From Candidatus Competibacteraceae bacterium (lineage in GTDB: Bacteria > Pseudomonadota > Gammaproteobacteria > Competibacterales > Competibacteraceae), in the NCBI GenBank assembly GCA_027492875.1, contig JAPUDV010000063.1:1-64000 (forward strand): DNA of 64,000 bases. The letters are read 5' to 3'. Shown here in pieces: positions 19,207 to 28,157 of the stretch. The stretch's first letter is position 1; each line of letters opens with the position of its first letter. A model generated the notes under the pieces. That model saw only the letters and a program-made list of their open reading frames with translations, was not told the origin of the DNA and did not search any database. The position numbers were made by a program, and so were the translations under genes.

Positions 19207-20478
19207 ATGCTTGTTACCCAACCCGAAAGCACCGAGCGCCAGGCCAGCGGTCCCCGAATTGGGCTGGCGATGGCCGGCGGTGGGCCGGTCGGGTTGATTT
19301 ACGAGATCGGCGCGCTGCGCGCGCTCGATGAGGCGCTGGACGGCATCGATTTCAATCGTCTCGATGTGTACGTGGGAGTGAGCGCCGGAGCGGTGACGGC
19401 GGCGCTGTTGGCTAACCGGATGGAAACCGGACAGATCTGCCACACGTTCATCAGCAGCGAGTCGGAGGAACATCCGCTCGATCCGCAGATCTTCCTGATG
19501 CCGGCGCTGGGCGAGTACTGGCGGCGGCTGTCGTCGGTTCCCTGGCTGCTGTGGGAAGCCTGCTGGTGCTATCTTCAAAATCCGCTCGATCTAAGTTTCC
19601 TGCAATCGCTGACCCGGCTGGGGCGGGCCCTGCCGGTCGGCTTCTTCGATAACGAACCGATTCACGAGTACCTGACGCGGATGTGGAGCGCTCCGGGTCG
19701 GACCAACGATTTTCGTCAGTTGCCCAACAAGCTGTATGTGGTGGCGGTGGATCTGGATACCGGCGAATCGGTCCAGTTTGGCGCGCCCGGTTACCAGCAT
19801 GTGCCGATCTCGCGGGCGGTGCAGGCCAGCAGCGCGCTGCCGGGGCTGTACCCCCCGGTCAACATCGACGGTCGCTATTTCGTCGATGGCGCCCTGCGCA
19901 AGACCATGCACGCCTCGGTGGCCCTGCGAGAGGGGCTGGACTTGCTGCTGTGCCTCAACCCGCTGGTGCCGTTCGACGCCCGCCTGGCCGTCGAGGCCGG
20001 CCAGCCGACCCAGGTCGACCAACTGCGGGAAGGCGGCTTGCCGGCGGTGCTGTCCCAGACGTTCCGGGCCTTGATCCACTCCCGCCTGCAGGTGGGCATG
20101 CAAAAGTACGACACGGAGTTCGAACGCACCGACGTTATCCTGTTCGAGCCCAACCGCGACGACGCCAAGATGTTCTTCACCAACGTCTTCAGCTTTTCGG
20201 GCCGGCATTGGGTGTGCGAGCACGCCTATCAGACCACCCGTCGGGATCTGTTGGCCCGGCGCGAGACGCTGGAACCGATCCTGGCCCGGCACGGCATCCG
20301 GATGCGGCTGGATTTGCTGCAAGACGCCGGTCGGCATTACTACACCGGCTTGCCGGACCAGCACGGTCTGGCGACGCCGGCCCGGTACCGCGGTCCCCTG
20401 GCTCGAGACCTGCATTCAGCCCTGGACCGATTGCAGAAATGGATGGAGCCGGCGCGCGACAAACACCAGGCCCGGTAG
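19207..20478 (+). CDS. Patatin-like phospholipase/lipase
   Basis: The 423-residue cytoplasmic hydrolase has the patatin Ser-Asp dyad: oxyanion loop AMAGGGPVGL (21-30), nucleophile elbow GVSAG with Ser59, and DGA in RYFVDGALRKT near residue 226. GACGGAGGCCAA gives a strong ribosome binding site before the ATG. Members act on phospholipids, acylglycerols or, in some cases, stored PHA. Being third in line after WS/DGAT and the phasin-like gene, it probably mobilises the stored lipid, but the substrate is not readable from sequence. Confidence 0.85.
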   Translation: MLVTQPESTERQASGPRIGLAMAGGGPVGLIYEIGALRALDEALDGIDFNRLDVYVGVSAGAVTAALLANRMETGQICHTFISSESEEHPLDPQIFLMPALGEYWRRLSSVPWLLWEACWCYLQNPLDLSFLQSLTRLGRALPVGFFDNEPIHEYLTRMWSAPGRTNDFRQLPNKLYVVAVDLDTGESVQFGAPGYQHVPISRAVQASSALPGLYPPVNIDGRYFVDGALRKTMHASVALREGLDLLLCLNPLVPFDARLAVEAGQPTQVDQLREGGLPAVLSQTFRALIHSRLQVGMQKYDTEFERTDVILFEPNRDDAKMFFTNVFSFSGRHWVCEHAYQTTRRDLLARRETLEPILARHGIRMRLDLLQDAGRHYYTGLPDQHGLATPARYRGPLARDLHSALDRLQKWMEPARDKHQAR

Positions 20479-20523
20479 CGTGGCGCGCGTGTCCGCTGGG
20501 TCGATCGGCCGCGCCAGGCGGGT

Positions 20524-21156
20524 TTAGCTCAGATATTCACGGCTGATTTGACCCAGCAGCCGACGGGCCTCGTCGTTGAGGAAGGGGCCGACCAGGGAAA
20601 GCACCTGATAGACGCCGAGGGCAAGGTGGTCGCTGTCGCTGCCTGGCGCGGCGGCGCTGGCGCGAATGCTCTGAAAGTTCAGCCAGTAGGTTGCGACCAC
20701 GGCGATGTTGCGGGCCAGCGCCGCGATGTTTTCGCGGCTGGCGTTCATGACGCCCACCTCCACCAGACCCTGGCAGATGGCGGTGGCGGTATTCATCTTG
20801 CGCTCCAGGATGCGGCGGAAATGGGTTCGCAGTTTTTTATTGCGACCTAGAATGTTGTCGAGGTCGCGGTAGAGGAAGCGGTATTCCCAGATGGTTTCGA
20901 AGACCAGATGCAGGTAGAGCCACATGTCCTCCATGTCCGGGACGCGGCGCTCGGGGACTTGCAGGGTCGTTTCCATGCGCCGTTCGAACTGCTGGAACAG
21001 CAGGGCGATGATTTCGTCCTTGTTGCGGAAGTGGTAGTACAGATTGCCTGGACTGATGTCCATTTCGTCGGCGATGTGATTGGTGGTGATGCGGGGCTCG
21101 CCGCATTCGTTGAAGAGCTGCAGGCTGGTCTGCAAGATGCGGTCTCGGGTTTTCAT
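20524..21156 (-). CDS. TetR-family regulator, PhaD-like
   Basis: The 210-residue repressor has an N-terminal helix-turn-helix (MKTRDRILQTSLQLFNECGE then ITTNHIADEMDISPGNLYYH and FRNKDEII) that strongly recalls PhaD, the regulator of Pseudomonas PHA genes. The remainder is the usual all-helical ligand domain. I used the ATG giving MKTRDRI rather than a longer frame to 21489 that runs into the neighbour. It is divergent from an acyl-CoA ligase with 135 bp between, so it probably controls that gene and itself, with an acyl-CoA as likely effector. Confidence 0.85.
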   Translation of the reverse strand: MKTRDRILQTSLQLFNECGEPRITTNHIADEMDISPGNLYYHFRNKDEIIALLFQQFERRMETTLQVPERRVPDMEDMWLYLHLVFETIWEYRFLYRDLDNILGRNKKLRTHFRRILERKMNTATAICQGLVEVGVMNASRENIAALARNIAVVATYWLNFQSIRASAAAPGSDSDHLALGVYQVLSLVGPFLNDEARRLLGQISREYLS

Positions 21157-21230
21157 GGGCGCCGGTGGGTCCAGACGGGGTATTAAAACAGCGGAAGGCT
21201 TGGAGTGATCCGCTAATTGTGAGTGAATTT

Positions 21231-21250
21231 GCATTATTTTCCAGTAATGC
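21231..21250. promoter_or_regulatory. Candidate TetR operator palindrome
   Basis: GCATTA and TAATGC form perfect 6-bp arms with 8 bp between them, centred in the tetR-fadD gap. Its place 41 bp before the ligase start fits repression of both divergent genes. Confidence 0.35.
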
Positions 21251-21291
21251 TCGTCCGGCCGCGAATACGAATACGACAAGAGGAGAACCCA

Positions 21292-22956
21292 ATGGAAAAA
21301 ATCTGGCTGCGGGAGTATCCGGAAGGAGTGCCGGCCGAAATCGACCTGAACGAGTTTGCATCCCTGAAAGATATTCTGGAAAAAAGCTGTCGGCGTTTCG
21401 CCGATTTGCCGGCCTATTCCAACATGGGCGCGACCCTGCGCTATCGGGACATCGACCGGTTCAGCCGCGATTTCGGCGCTTATCTGCAAGGGCTAGGGCT
21501 GGGCAAGGGCGAGCGGGTCGCCATCATGATGCCCAACGTCCTGCAATATCCGATCGCCTTGTTCGGTGCGTTGCGGGCCGGCCTGACGGTGGTCAACGTC
21601 AACCCGTTGTATACGCCGCGCGAGCTGGAGCATCAGCTCAAGGACTCCGGCGCGGCCGCCATCGTCATCATTGAGAATTTCGCCCACACCTTGCAGGAGG
21701 TGCTGAGCAGGACGCCGATCAAGACTGTCGTCACCACTCAGTTGGGCGATCTGCTCCCGTTCCCCAAGCGCACGCTGGTCAATTTCGTGGTCAAGCACGT
21801 CAGGAAAATGGTGCCGGCCTGGCGCATTCCAGGCGCCGTGCCGTTCCGACGGGCGCTGGCGCGGGGCGCGGGGCAAACCCTGGGGGACGTGCCGCTGGGG
21901 CATGAGGATCTGGCGTTCCTGCAATACACCGGCGGCACCACCGGCGTATCCAAGGGCGCGATGCTGACCCACGGCAATCTGGTGGCGAACCTTCAACAGG
22001 CCTCGGCTTGGCTCAGCCCCTGCTCCAGGCCGGCCGAGGAGACCATCATCACCGCCCTGCCGCTGTATCACATTTTTTCGTTGACCGCCAACTGCCTGAC
22101 TTTCATGAAGGTGGGCGGTCACAATATTCTGATCACCAACCCCCGCGACATGCCGGGTTTCGTCAAGGAGTTGGGCAAGATCCGATTTACCGCCATCACC
22201 GGCGTGAACACGCTGTTTAACGGCCTGTTGAACGCCCCCGGCTTCGAGCAGCTCGATTTCGGCGCGCTCAAGATCAGCCTGGGCGGCGGCATGGCGGTGC
22301 AGCGGGCGGTGGCGGAAAATTGGAAGCGGGTGACCGGCACGCCGCTGATCGAGGCCTACGGCCTGACCGAAACCTCGCCGGCGGCCTGTATCAACCCGCT
22401 GACGCTCGGTGAATACAACGGCAGCATCGGCCTGCCGATTCCGTCCACCGAACTGTCGGTGCGCGACGACGAGGGCCGCGAGCTGGGCATCGGCGCGGAT
22501 CAGGTCGGCGAGATTTGCATCCACGGCCCGCAGGTGATGCACGGGTACTGGAACCGGCCCGAAGAGACCGCCAAGGTCATGACCCCCGACGGTTATCTTC
22601 GTACCGGCGACTTGGGCTATGTCGACGAGCGCGGCTACGCCCGGATCGTGGACCGCAAGAAGGACATGATCCTGGTGTCCGGGTTCAACGTCTATCCCAA
22701 CGAGGTCGAGGACGTGGTCGCCTTGCATCCGGGCGTGCTGGAATCTGCTGCGGTCGGCGTGCCGGACGAGAAGTCGGGCGAGGCGGTCAGGATCGTGGTG
22801 GTGGCCAAGGATCCGGCGCTGACCGCCGAGGCTTTGATCGAACACTGCCGCCAGCACCTGACCAGCTACAAGGTGCCGCGGCAGGTCGAGTTCCGCGCCG
22901 AACTGCCCAAGACCAACGTCGGCAAAATCCTGCGGCGGCTGCTGCGGGAGGGATAG
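21292..22956 (+). CDS. fadD: Long-chain fatty acid-CoA ligase
   Basis: The 554-residue AMP-forming ligase activates free fatty acids with ATP and CoA at the inner membrane. The ATP motif is [19 protein letters not shown], the AMP motif YGLTETSPA, and the C-terminal fatty-acyl signature [20 protein letters not shown] then [18 protein letters not shown]. The start is the ATG after AGAGGAGAACCCA. It diverges from a TetR regulator and would feed acyl-CoA both to beta-oxidation and to the acyl reductase/wax synthase encoded just upstream. Confidence 0.95.
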   Translation: MEKIWLREYPEGVPAEIDLNEFASLKDILEKSCRRFADLPAYSNMGATLRYRDIDRFSRDFGAYLQGLGLGKGERVAIMMPNVLQYPIALFGALRAGLTVVNVNPLYTPRELEHQLKDSGAAAIVIIENFAHTLQEVLSRTPIKTVVTTQLGDLLPFPKRTLVNFVVKHVRKMVPAWRIPGAVPFRRALARGAGQTLGDVPLGHEDLAFLQYTGGTTGVSKGAMLTHGNLVANLQQASAWLSPCSRPAEETIITALPLYHIFSLTANCLTFMKVGGHNILITNPRDMPGFVKELGKIRFTAITGVNTLFNGLLNAPGFEQLDFGALKISLGGGMAVQRAVAENWKRVTGTPLIEAYGLTETSPAACINPLTLGEYNGSIGLPIPSTELSVRDDEGRELGIGADQVGEICIHGPQVMHGYWNRPEETAKVMTPDGYLRTGDLGYVDERGYARIVDRKKDMILVSGFNVYPNEVEDVVALHPGVLESAAVGVPDEKSGEAVRIVVVAKDPALTAEALIEHCRQHLTSYKVPRQVEFRAELPKTNVGKILRRLLREG

Positions 22957-22963
22957 GCAAGAG

Positions 22964-23000
22964 GCCCTCGCCCCGGCCCGGCCCGGCCCGGCCCGAGGGC
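22964..23000. terminator. GC-rich hairpin between convergent genes with 5-bp microrepeat loop
   Basis: GCCCTCG (22964-22970) pairs with CGAGGGC (22994-23000). The loop is a run of CCCGG units. It lies eight bases after the fadD stop and six before the convergent hydrolase stop, so it may act on both transcripts, though it has no T-run. Confidence 0.45.
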
Positions 23001-23005
23001 GTGTT

Positions 23006-23824
23006 TCAGGCCGCAGCCGCCGGGCGGGTGGCGACAACCTGCTCCAGCCAGTTCAGCAGGGGGTCGGCCGCCTCGCGCCAGCTGAGTTCCAGCATCATGG
23101 CGTGCGCCATGTCGGGAACGATTTGGGCTTCGGTGCGGTAGAAACGGGCGGTTTCCCGCACCATCGCCGGCGAGATGAAGACATCGTTCTGTGCGCCCTG
23201 CACCAGGATCGGCAACCGTAGCTGTTCCGGCTTCAAGCGCAATGGGTTGATACCCATCATGTCCAGCGACACCACTTGCGATTCCGCCTGCACGTAGTCG
23301 AAATACTTCCGGAGCTTTGCAAGGGGCATGTCCTGGGAAAACAGCAGCCGCCGCATCATCTCGGGCGAGCCAACGCTGGGACCGAGCAGGGAGAACAGCA
23401 CCATCTGCTGGAACAGGAACGGATGCCGCATCGCCATGTGCAGGTTGCTCGGCAGCAGACCCTGCGGTGGCACCGAGGCCATCAGCGCCGCGCCCGGTAT
23501 CTCGGGATGGGTTTCCAGGTATTTCTGAACCACCATGCCGCCCATCGAATGTCCGACCAGCACCGGCGGGGCCGTCAGGGTCGCCGCTGCCTGGGCCAGG
23601 TCGGCGACGTAATCGGTCAGCCGCCAGGTGTGCAGGTGCTGGTGGCCCTCGCTGAGACCGTGGCCGCGCAAGCTGACGGCGTGCGCCTCATAACCCTGCC
23701 GGGTGAAGTAGGGCAGGAAGTTTTCATCCCAGATGCGGGCGTCCGAGAACGAGCCGTGCACGAACAACAACGGGGTCGGTTTGGGCGTGGTTTCCGGATA
23801 GCGGCTGATCAGGTCCAGCTTCAT
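23006..23824 (-). CDS. Alpha/beta hydrolase, lysophospholipase or lipase type
   Basis: The 272-residue enzyme has the oxyanion HGSFSDARIW, nucleophile elbow GHSMGG, acid in QGAQNDVFIS and the catalytic His in PDMAHAMML. There is no signal peptide, so it acts in the cytoplasm. I took the ATG giving MKLDLISRYPE, preceded by AGGA; a much longer frame merges with the neighbouring gene. It converges on fadD and probably hydrolyses esters of the same lipid pool, but the substrate is unknown. Confidence 0.85.
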   Translation of the reverse strand: MKLDLISRYPETTPKPTPLLFVHGSFSDARIWDENFLPYFTRQGYEAHAVSLRGHGLSEGHQHLHTWRLTDYVADLAQAAATLTAPPVLVGHSMGGMVVQKYLETHPEIPGAALMASVPPQGLLPSNLHMAMRHPFLFQQMVLFSLLGPSVGSPEMMRRLLFSQDMPLAKLRKYFDYVQAESQVVSLDMMGINPLRLKPEQLRLPILVQGAQNDVFISPAMVRETARFYRTEAQIVPDMAHAMMLELSWREAADPLLNWLEQVVATRPAAAA

Positions 23825-23940
23825 GACTATGATTCCTGTGGGGTGAAAAGGGACGGTCGGAGGGAGTGATCGGCCGACCGGCGGGGTACGGGCCGGCGAC
23901 GGCTGAAAGGATCGCCGCTCCAGACCCGGATGGAATCTCC

Positions 23941-24531
23941 TCAGCGCCACGCCACGGTTTCCACCCAGATCAATTCGCAGGCGCCGTCGCCGGTATCCTC
24001 GCGGCTCAGCGAACTGCGCCAGTGCCAGCCGTCGTCGCGGCGAGCTTCGACCAAATAGCCGCGCAAGCTGACGATATGGCCGGGGCGGATCGATTTCAAC
24101 TGGTCGGCGATGTAGCCGGTTGCGGGAATCAGGTGCATGTTGGCGCTGTGGGTTTCGATGTCCCGGCGCGGGATGAAAAAATCGTTGACGTGCCAGTAAT
24201 AGAAGCGGTGGCGTTGTTGGATCTCGATTCGCCCCAGCACGCTGCTGTCCGACATCGGCCCCCAACCGAGCGCCAGATCGAGCGGCGAGAGATCCGCGCC
24301 GCCGTCGAAGCGGTAATCCTCCCGGGCCAGCACCCGGGCTTCGAGCGTGAATTCCGCCAGCGCCTTGATGTGATAGCGGTCTTTTTGAAAGACCGGCGCC
24401 CCGGCGTCGAGCATCTGCTGCGAGGGCGGGTCCGGCGCCAGCACGCCCGGCGACCGCTCGATGGGACGGTCGCTCCAGGCCCAGTAGGCGCCCAGCGCGC
24501 AGACTAGCAGTAACCATCCCAGACGGCGCAT
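23941..24531 (-). CDS. Exported or membrane-anchored protein of unknown function
   Basis: The 196-residue protein starts with a short Arg-Arg then hydrophobic helix (MRRLGWLLLVCALGAYWAW), a signal anchor. The rest contains LAREDYRFDGGADLSPLDLA followed by LGWGPMSDSSVLGRIEIQQR and HRFYYWHVNDFFIPRRDI. I recall this as a conserved proteobacterial hypothetical family with no assigned function. It ends with SLRGYLVEARRDDGWHWRSS, so it may be an OB-fold-like periplasmic domain. Its start codon is 3 bp from the xseA stop, so the two may be cotranscribed. Confidence 0.8.
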   Translation of the reverse strand: MRRLGWLLLVCALGAYWAWSDRPIERSPGVLAPDPPSQQMLDAGAPVFQKDRYHIKALAEFTLEARVLAREDYRFDGGADLSPLDLALGWGPMSDSSVLGRIEIQQRHRFYYWHVNDFFIPRRDIETHSANMHLIPATGYIADQLKSIRPGHIVSLRGYLVEARRDDGWHWRSSLSREDTGDGACELIWVETVAWR

Positions 24532-24534
24532 CGG

Positions 24535-25923
24535 CTAGGGCTCCCCGTGGCCGGTGGGCATCCGGTCGGTTTCACGGTCTGGCCCCTGCGCCGGGTCCCC
24601 GATGTCGATGGCGGTGATCGCGCAGCGCAGACGACCGCGGCCCAGCAGGGTTTCCACCGAATCGCCGATCTGAAACTGGTCGGCCCGCCGCGCGATCGCG
24701 CCGTCCGGATACCGGCGCACGATCGCGTAGCCGCGCTTCAGGGTTTCCAGCGGGCTTAGGGCATGTAGCCCGACGCTCAGGTTTTGCAGGTATTGGGAGG
24801 CGCCCTGCAGGCGTTGGCGCAGCGCCTGTCGCAAGCGCTGATCCAATTCATCCAGTCGCTGGGCGCGATCCCGCAGGCGGCGATGCGGTTGCAACCGCGC
24901 CAACCGTTCCGCCAACGAGCTCAGCCGCTGGCGTCGCTCGTTCGAGCAACGCTGCGACGCCCGCTCCAGCCGCTCGGCCAGCAGACGGATCGCGCGCAGT
25001 AATTCCCGCCGGTCGGGGCTGGCCAGTTCGGCCGCCGCCGTGGGGGTGGGCGCGCGCAGGTCGGCGGCGAAGTCGGCGAGGGTGACGTCGGTTTCGTGGC
25101 CGATGCCGGCCACCAGCGGAACGGCGCAGTCCGCGATCGCCCGGGCCACGATTTCTTCGTTGAATGCTTGCAAGTCTTCCAGCGAACCGCCGCCGCGCAC
25201 CAGCAGCACTATTTCGCAGTCCTGGCGCGCGGACGCCAGTCGGATGGTGGCGGCAATGCGTTCCGCCGCACCGTCGCCCTGTACCGGCACGGGATAAAGC
25301 AGGACCGGCAGGTGAGGACAGCGGCGGCGCAGGGTGGTCAGCACGTCGCGCAGCGCCGCGCCGGTGGGCGAGGTGATCACGCCGATTCGCCGAGGAAAGC
25401 GGGGCAGCGGTTTTTTACGGTTCGGGGCAAACAGACCTTCCCGTTCCAGGCGTAGCCGCAGTTCGTCGTAAGCCCGCCGTAGCACGCCGGCGCCGGCTTC
25501 CTCCAGATGGTCGACCGCGATCTGAAAGTCGCCGCGCGGTTCGTACAGGCTGACCCGACCCCGCAGCAACACCTGCTGGCCGTTGCGCGGGCAGTCGCGG
25601 AACAGCAGGGCGCGGTTCTGAAACAGCGCGCAGCGAATTTGCGCCTTGGCGTCCTTGAGCGAGAAGTAGAGGTGGCCGGAGGACGGGCGGGACAGGTTGG
25701 AGACCTCGCCCCGCACCCAGACATCGGGAAAATGATTTTCCAGCAGCCACCGAACCGCTTGCGACAGCTCGGAAACGGTGTGCGCGTTGCGGCGAGACGG
25801 TATCAAGGCGTTCAAATCCAGTATCGATATTTTTTTGTCATTCCGGCCAGCCGTTTTCGCTGACCAGTTCACCCAGCGGTTGACGCCGCGCCCAGCCTTC
25901 CTGTTCCAGCATCGGTTTGTCAT
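24535..25923 (-). CDS. xseA: Exodeoxyribonuclease VII large subunit
   Basis: XseA with XseB degrades single-stranded DNA in both directions. It has an N-terminal OB-fold (VSELSQAVRWLLENHFPDVW, VRGEVSNLSRPSSGHLYFSL), the catalytic core FPRRIGVITSPTGAALRDVL and LLVRGGGSLEDLQAFNEE with GIGHETDVTLADFAADLRAP, a long coiled coil, and the C-terminal LETLKRGYAIV. The true start is unclear. The frame extends into bluB, but an ATG overlapping the bluB stop would fit perfectly if a run of seven A (25832-25838) were eight, giving MTKKISILDLNAL. The ends given are the maximal frame. Confidence 0.92.
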   Translation of the reverse strand: MTNRCWNRKAGRGVNRWVNWSAKTAGRNDKKISILDLNALIPSRRNAHTVSELSQAVRWLLENHFPDVWVRGEVSNLSRPSSGHLYFSLKDAKAQIRCALFQNRALLFRDCPRNGQQVLLRGRVSLYEPRGDFQIAVDHLEEAGAGVLRRAYDELRLRLEREGLFAPNRKKPLPRFPRRIGVITSPTGAALRDVLTTLRRRCPHLPVLLYPVPVQGDGAAERIAATIRLASARQDCEIVLLVRGGGSLEDLQAFNEEIVARAIADCAVPLVAGIGHETDVTLADFAADLRAPTPTAAAELASPDRRELLRAIRLLAERLERASQRCSNERRQRLSSLAERLARLQPHRRLRDRAQRLDELDQRLRQALRQRLQGASQYLQNLSVGLHALSPLETLKRGYAIVRRYPDGAIARRADQFQIGDSVETLLGRGRLRCAITAIDIGDPAQGPDRETDRMPTGHGEP

Positions 25924-26545
25924 AGAACTGTTCGACCGGTCCCAGGCATAGCACCGCCACGGGTCGCGCGCCCGGCGGCATCCGCAGCAGATCGGCCAGC
26001 GCGTTGGGGTCGAACAGCGATACCCAGCCCATTCCCAGCCCCTCGGCCCGCGCCGTCAGCCACAGGTTTTGAATGGCGCAGGCCACCGAAGCCAGGTCCA
26101 TCTCCGGCAGCGTGCGCCGGCCGAAGATATACCGCTCGCGTCCGTCCATCAGCGCCGCCACCAGCACTTCCGCGCAATCCAGCACGCCCTCGACCTTGAG
26201 GCGCATGAACTCGTCCTCGCGCTCGCCCAGGGCGCGGGCGGTGCGGATGCGTTCCTCGTCGATCTGGGCGTGAAGGGCTCGCCGCAAGGCGGCGTCGGTA
26301 ATGCGGACAAAACGCCACGGCTGCATGAATCCCACGCTCGGCGCTTGATGGGCGGCCGCCAGCAGGCGCGTGAGTTGTTCTTCCGGGATATGACCGCGCT
26401 GGAAATGACGCATGTCCCGGCGCAAGGCAATAGCTTTGTACACCGCGCTGATTTCAGCATCGCTGAATCGGTGCGCCAGAGTGAAGGTCGGGATATCGTC
26501 CGTGCTGGAAAAGAGTGGATCGGTGGCGGTCATGGTGGTTTTCAA
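25838..26545 (-). CDS. bluB: 5,6-dimethylbenzimidazole synthase
   Basis: This 235-residue flavin-destructase makes the lower ligand of cobalamin from reduced FMN. BluB hallmarks are FSDAEISAVYKAIALRRDMR, HQAPSVGFMQPWRFVRI, RLKVEGVLDCAEVLVAA and SVACAIQNLWLTARAEGLGM then GWVS. Ordinary nitroreductases share the fold, but the RRDMRHF and APSVGFMQPW motifs and length favour BluB. No other cobalamin gene or B12 riboswitch is nearby. Its stop lies within the start region of xseA, so the two may be coupled. Confidence 0.85.
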   Translation of the reverse strand: MKTTMTATDPLFSSTDDIPTFTLAHRFSDAEISAVYKAIALRRDMRHFQRGHIPEEQLTRLLAAAHQAPSVGFMQPWRFVRITDAALRRALHAQIDEERIRTARALGEREDEFMRLKVEGVLDCAEVLVAALMDGRERYIFGRRTLPEMDLASVACAIQNLWLTARAEGLGMGWVSLFDPNALADLLRMPPGARPVAVLCLGPVEQFYDKPMLEQEGWARRQPLGELVSENGWPE

Positions 26546-26691
26546 AGTGTCTTGCCAGTGTCGGGAAAATGCCGAGGGTATTCGCGCTGACGTCGTTCCG
26601 GCCCGGGTCGGTTTGGCTGATTTCCTTTTACCGGGCCGGTGTCATGACATAAACTTGTCCGCTTATTTTCGCCAAGTCTTGAGGTCCCGCC

Positions 26692-28155
26692 ATGCGAATC
26701 GTTCAAGAAGCCCTGACCTTCGATGATGTCCTGCTGCTTCCCGCGTATTCCGCGGTGCTGCCCAAGGATGCCAACCTCAAGACACAACTGACTCGCGCCA
26801 TCAGCCTCAACATCCCGCTGGTGTCGGCGGCGATGGACACGGTCACCGAATCGCGGCTGGCCATCGCCCTGGCTCAGGAAGGCGGTATCGGCATTATCCA
26901 CAAGAACATGCCCGTTGAGAAACAGGCGCAGGAAGTGCGGCGGGTGAAAAAGTACGAAACCGGGGTGATCAACGACCCCATCGTCACCGGAACGCACGCC
27001 AGCATCCGCGAAGTGCTGGCGCTGACTCGCGCCCACCATATCTCCGGCGTGCCGGTGGTCGATGGCGAGGATCTGGTCGGGATCGTGACCAGTCGCGACC
27101 TGCGTTTCGAGTACAACATGGATGCTCCGGTTAGCACCATCATGACCCCGAAGGAACGGTTGGTGACGGTGCGGGAAGGCGCGAGCCGTCAGGAAATCGT
27201 CGCCCTGCTGCATAAGCATCGTATCGAAAAAGTGTTGGTGATCAATGAGCGCTTCCAGTTGCGCGGCATGATTACGGTGAAGGATATCCAGAAATCCAGC
27301 GACTTCCCGCTGGCCTGCAAGGACGAATGGGGGCGTTTGCGCGCCGGCGCGGCGGTGGGCACCGGCGGCGACACCGAGGAGCGGGTGGCGGCCCTGGTGA
27401 GCGCCGGCGCCGACGTGCTGGTGGTGGACACCGCCCACGGCCATTCCCGCAACGTGCTGGATCGGGTGCGTTGGGTCAAGCAGCATTTTCCCCAGGTGCA
27501 GGTGATCGGCGGCAACATCGCCACCGCCGCCGCCGCCCGCGATCTGGTGGAGGCGGGCGCGGACGCGGTCAAGGTCGGCATCGGCCCCGGCTCGATCTGC
27601 ACCACCCGCATCATCGCCGGGGTCGGCGTGCCGCAGATCAGCGCCGTGGCCAACGTCGCCGAGGCGCTGCACGATTGCGACGTGCCGGTGATCGCCGACG
27701 GCGGCGTGCGCTATTCCGGCGATTTGGCCAAGGCCATCGCCGCCGGCGCCCATTCGGTCATGATCGGCAGTCTGTTCGCCGGTACCGAGGAAGCGCCCGG
27801 CGAGGTGGAACTCTATCAGGGACGGTCCTATAAATCTTACCGCGGCATGGGTTCGATCGGCGCCATGACCCAGCAGCACGGCTCCAGCGACCGTTATTTT
27901 CAGGAGGGCAGCGCGGTGGAGAAACTGGTGCCGGAAGGTATCGAGGGCCGGGTGCCCTACAAGGGCAGCGTGCTGGCCATCATCAATCAAATGATGGGTG
28001 GGTTGCGCTCCAGCATGGGCTACGTCGGCTGTCGGGATATCGCCGAGATGCGCGTCAAGCCGGCGTTTACCCGAGTGACGAGCGCCGGAATGCGCGAAAG
28101 CCATGTCCACGACGTGAGTATCACCAAGGAAGCACCGAACTACCGGGTGGATTGA
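26692..28155 (+). CDS. guaB: Inosine-5'-monophosphate dehydrogenase
   Basis: GuaB oxidises IMP to XMP with NAD, the committed step to GMP. The 487-residue TIM barrel carries two CBS domains (about 95-205), the catalytic Cys303 in GPGSICTTR, and the flap [18 protein letters not shown]. The ATG follows GAGGTCCCGCC. The gene precedes guaA with only 2 bp between the stop and the guaA ATG, the standard guaBA operon. Confidence 0.98.
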   Translation: MRIVQEALTFDDVLLLPAYSAVLPKDANLKTQLTRAISLNIPLVSAAMDTVTESRLAIALAQEGGIGIIHKNMPVEKQAQEVRRVKKYETGVINDPIVTGTHASIREVLALTRAHHISGVPVVDGEDLVGIVTSRDLRFEYNMDAPVSTIMTPKERLVTVREGASRQEIVALLHKHRIEKVLVINERFQLRGMITVKDIQKSSDFPLACKDEWGRLRAGAAVGTGGDTEERVAALVSAGADVLVVDTAHGHSRNVLDRVRWVKQHFPQVQVIGGNIATAAAARDLVEAGADAVKVGIGPGSICTTRIIAGVGVPQISAVANVAEALHDCDVPVIADGGVRYSGDLAKAIAAGAHSVMIGSLFAGTEEAPGEVELYQGRSYKSYRGMGSIGAMTQQHGSSDRYFQEGSAVEKLVPEGIEGRVPYKGSVLAIINQMMGGLRSSMGYVGCRDIAEMRVKPAFTRVTSAGMRESHVHDVSITKEAPNYRVD

Positions 28156-28157
28156 AC

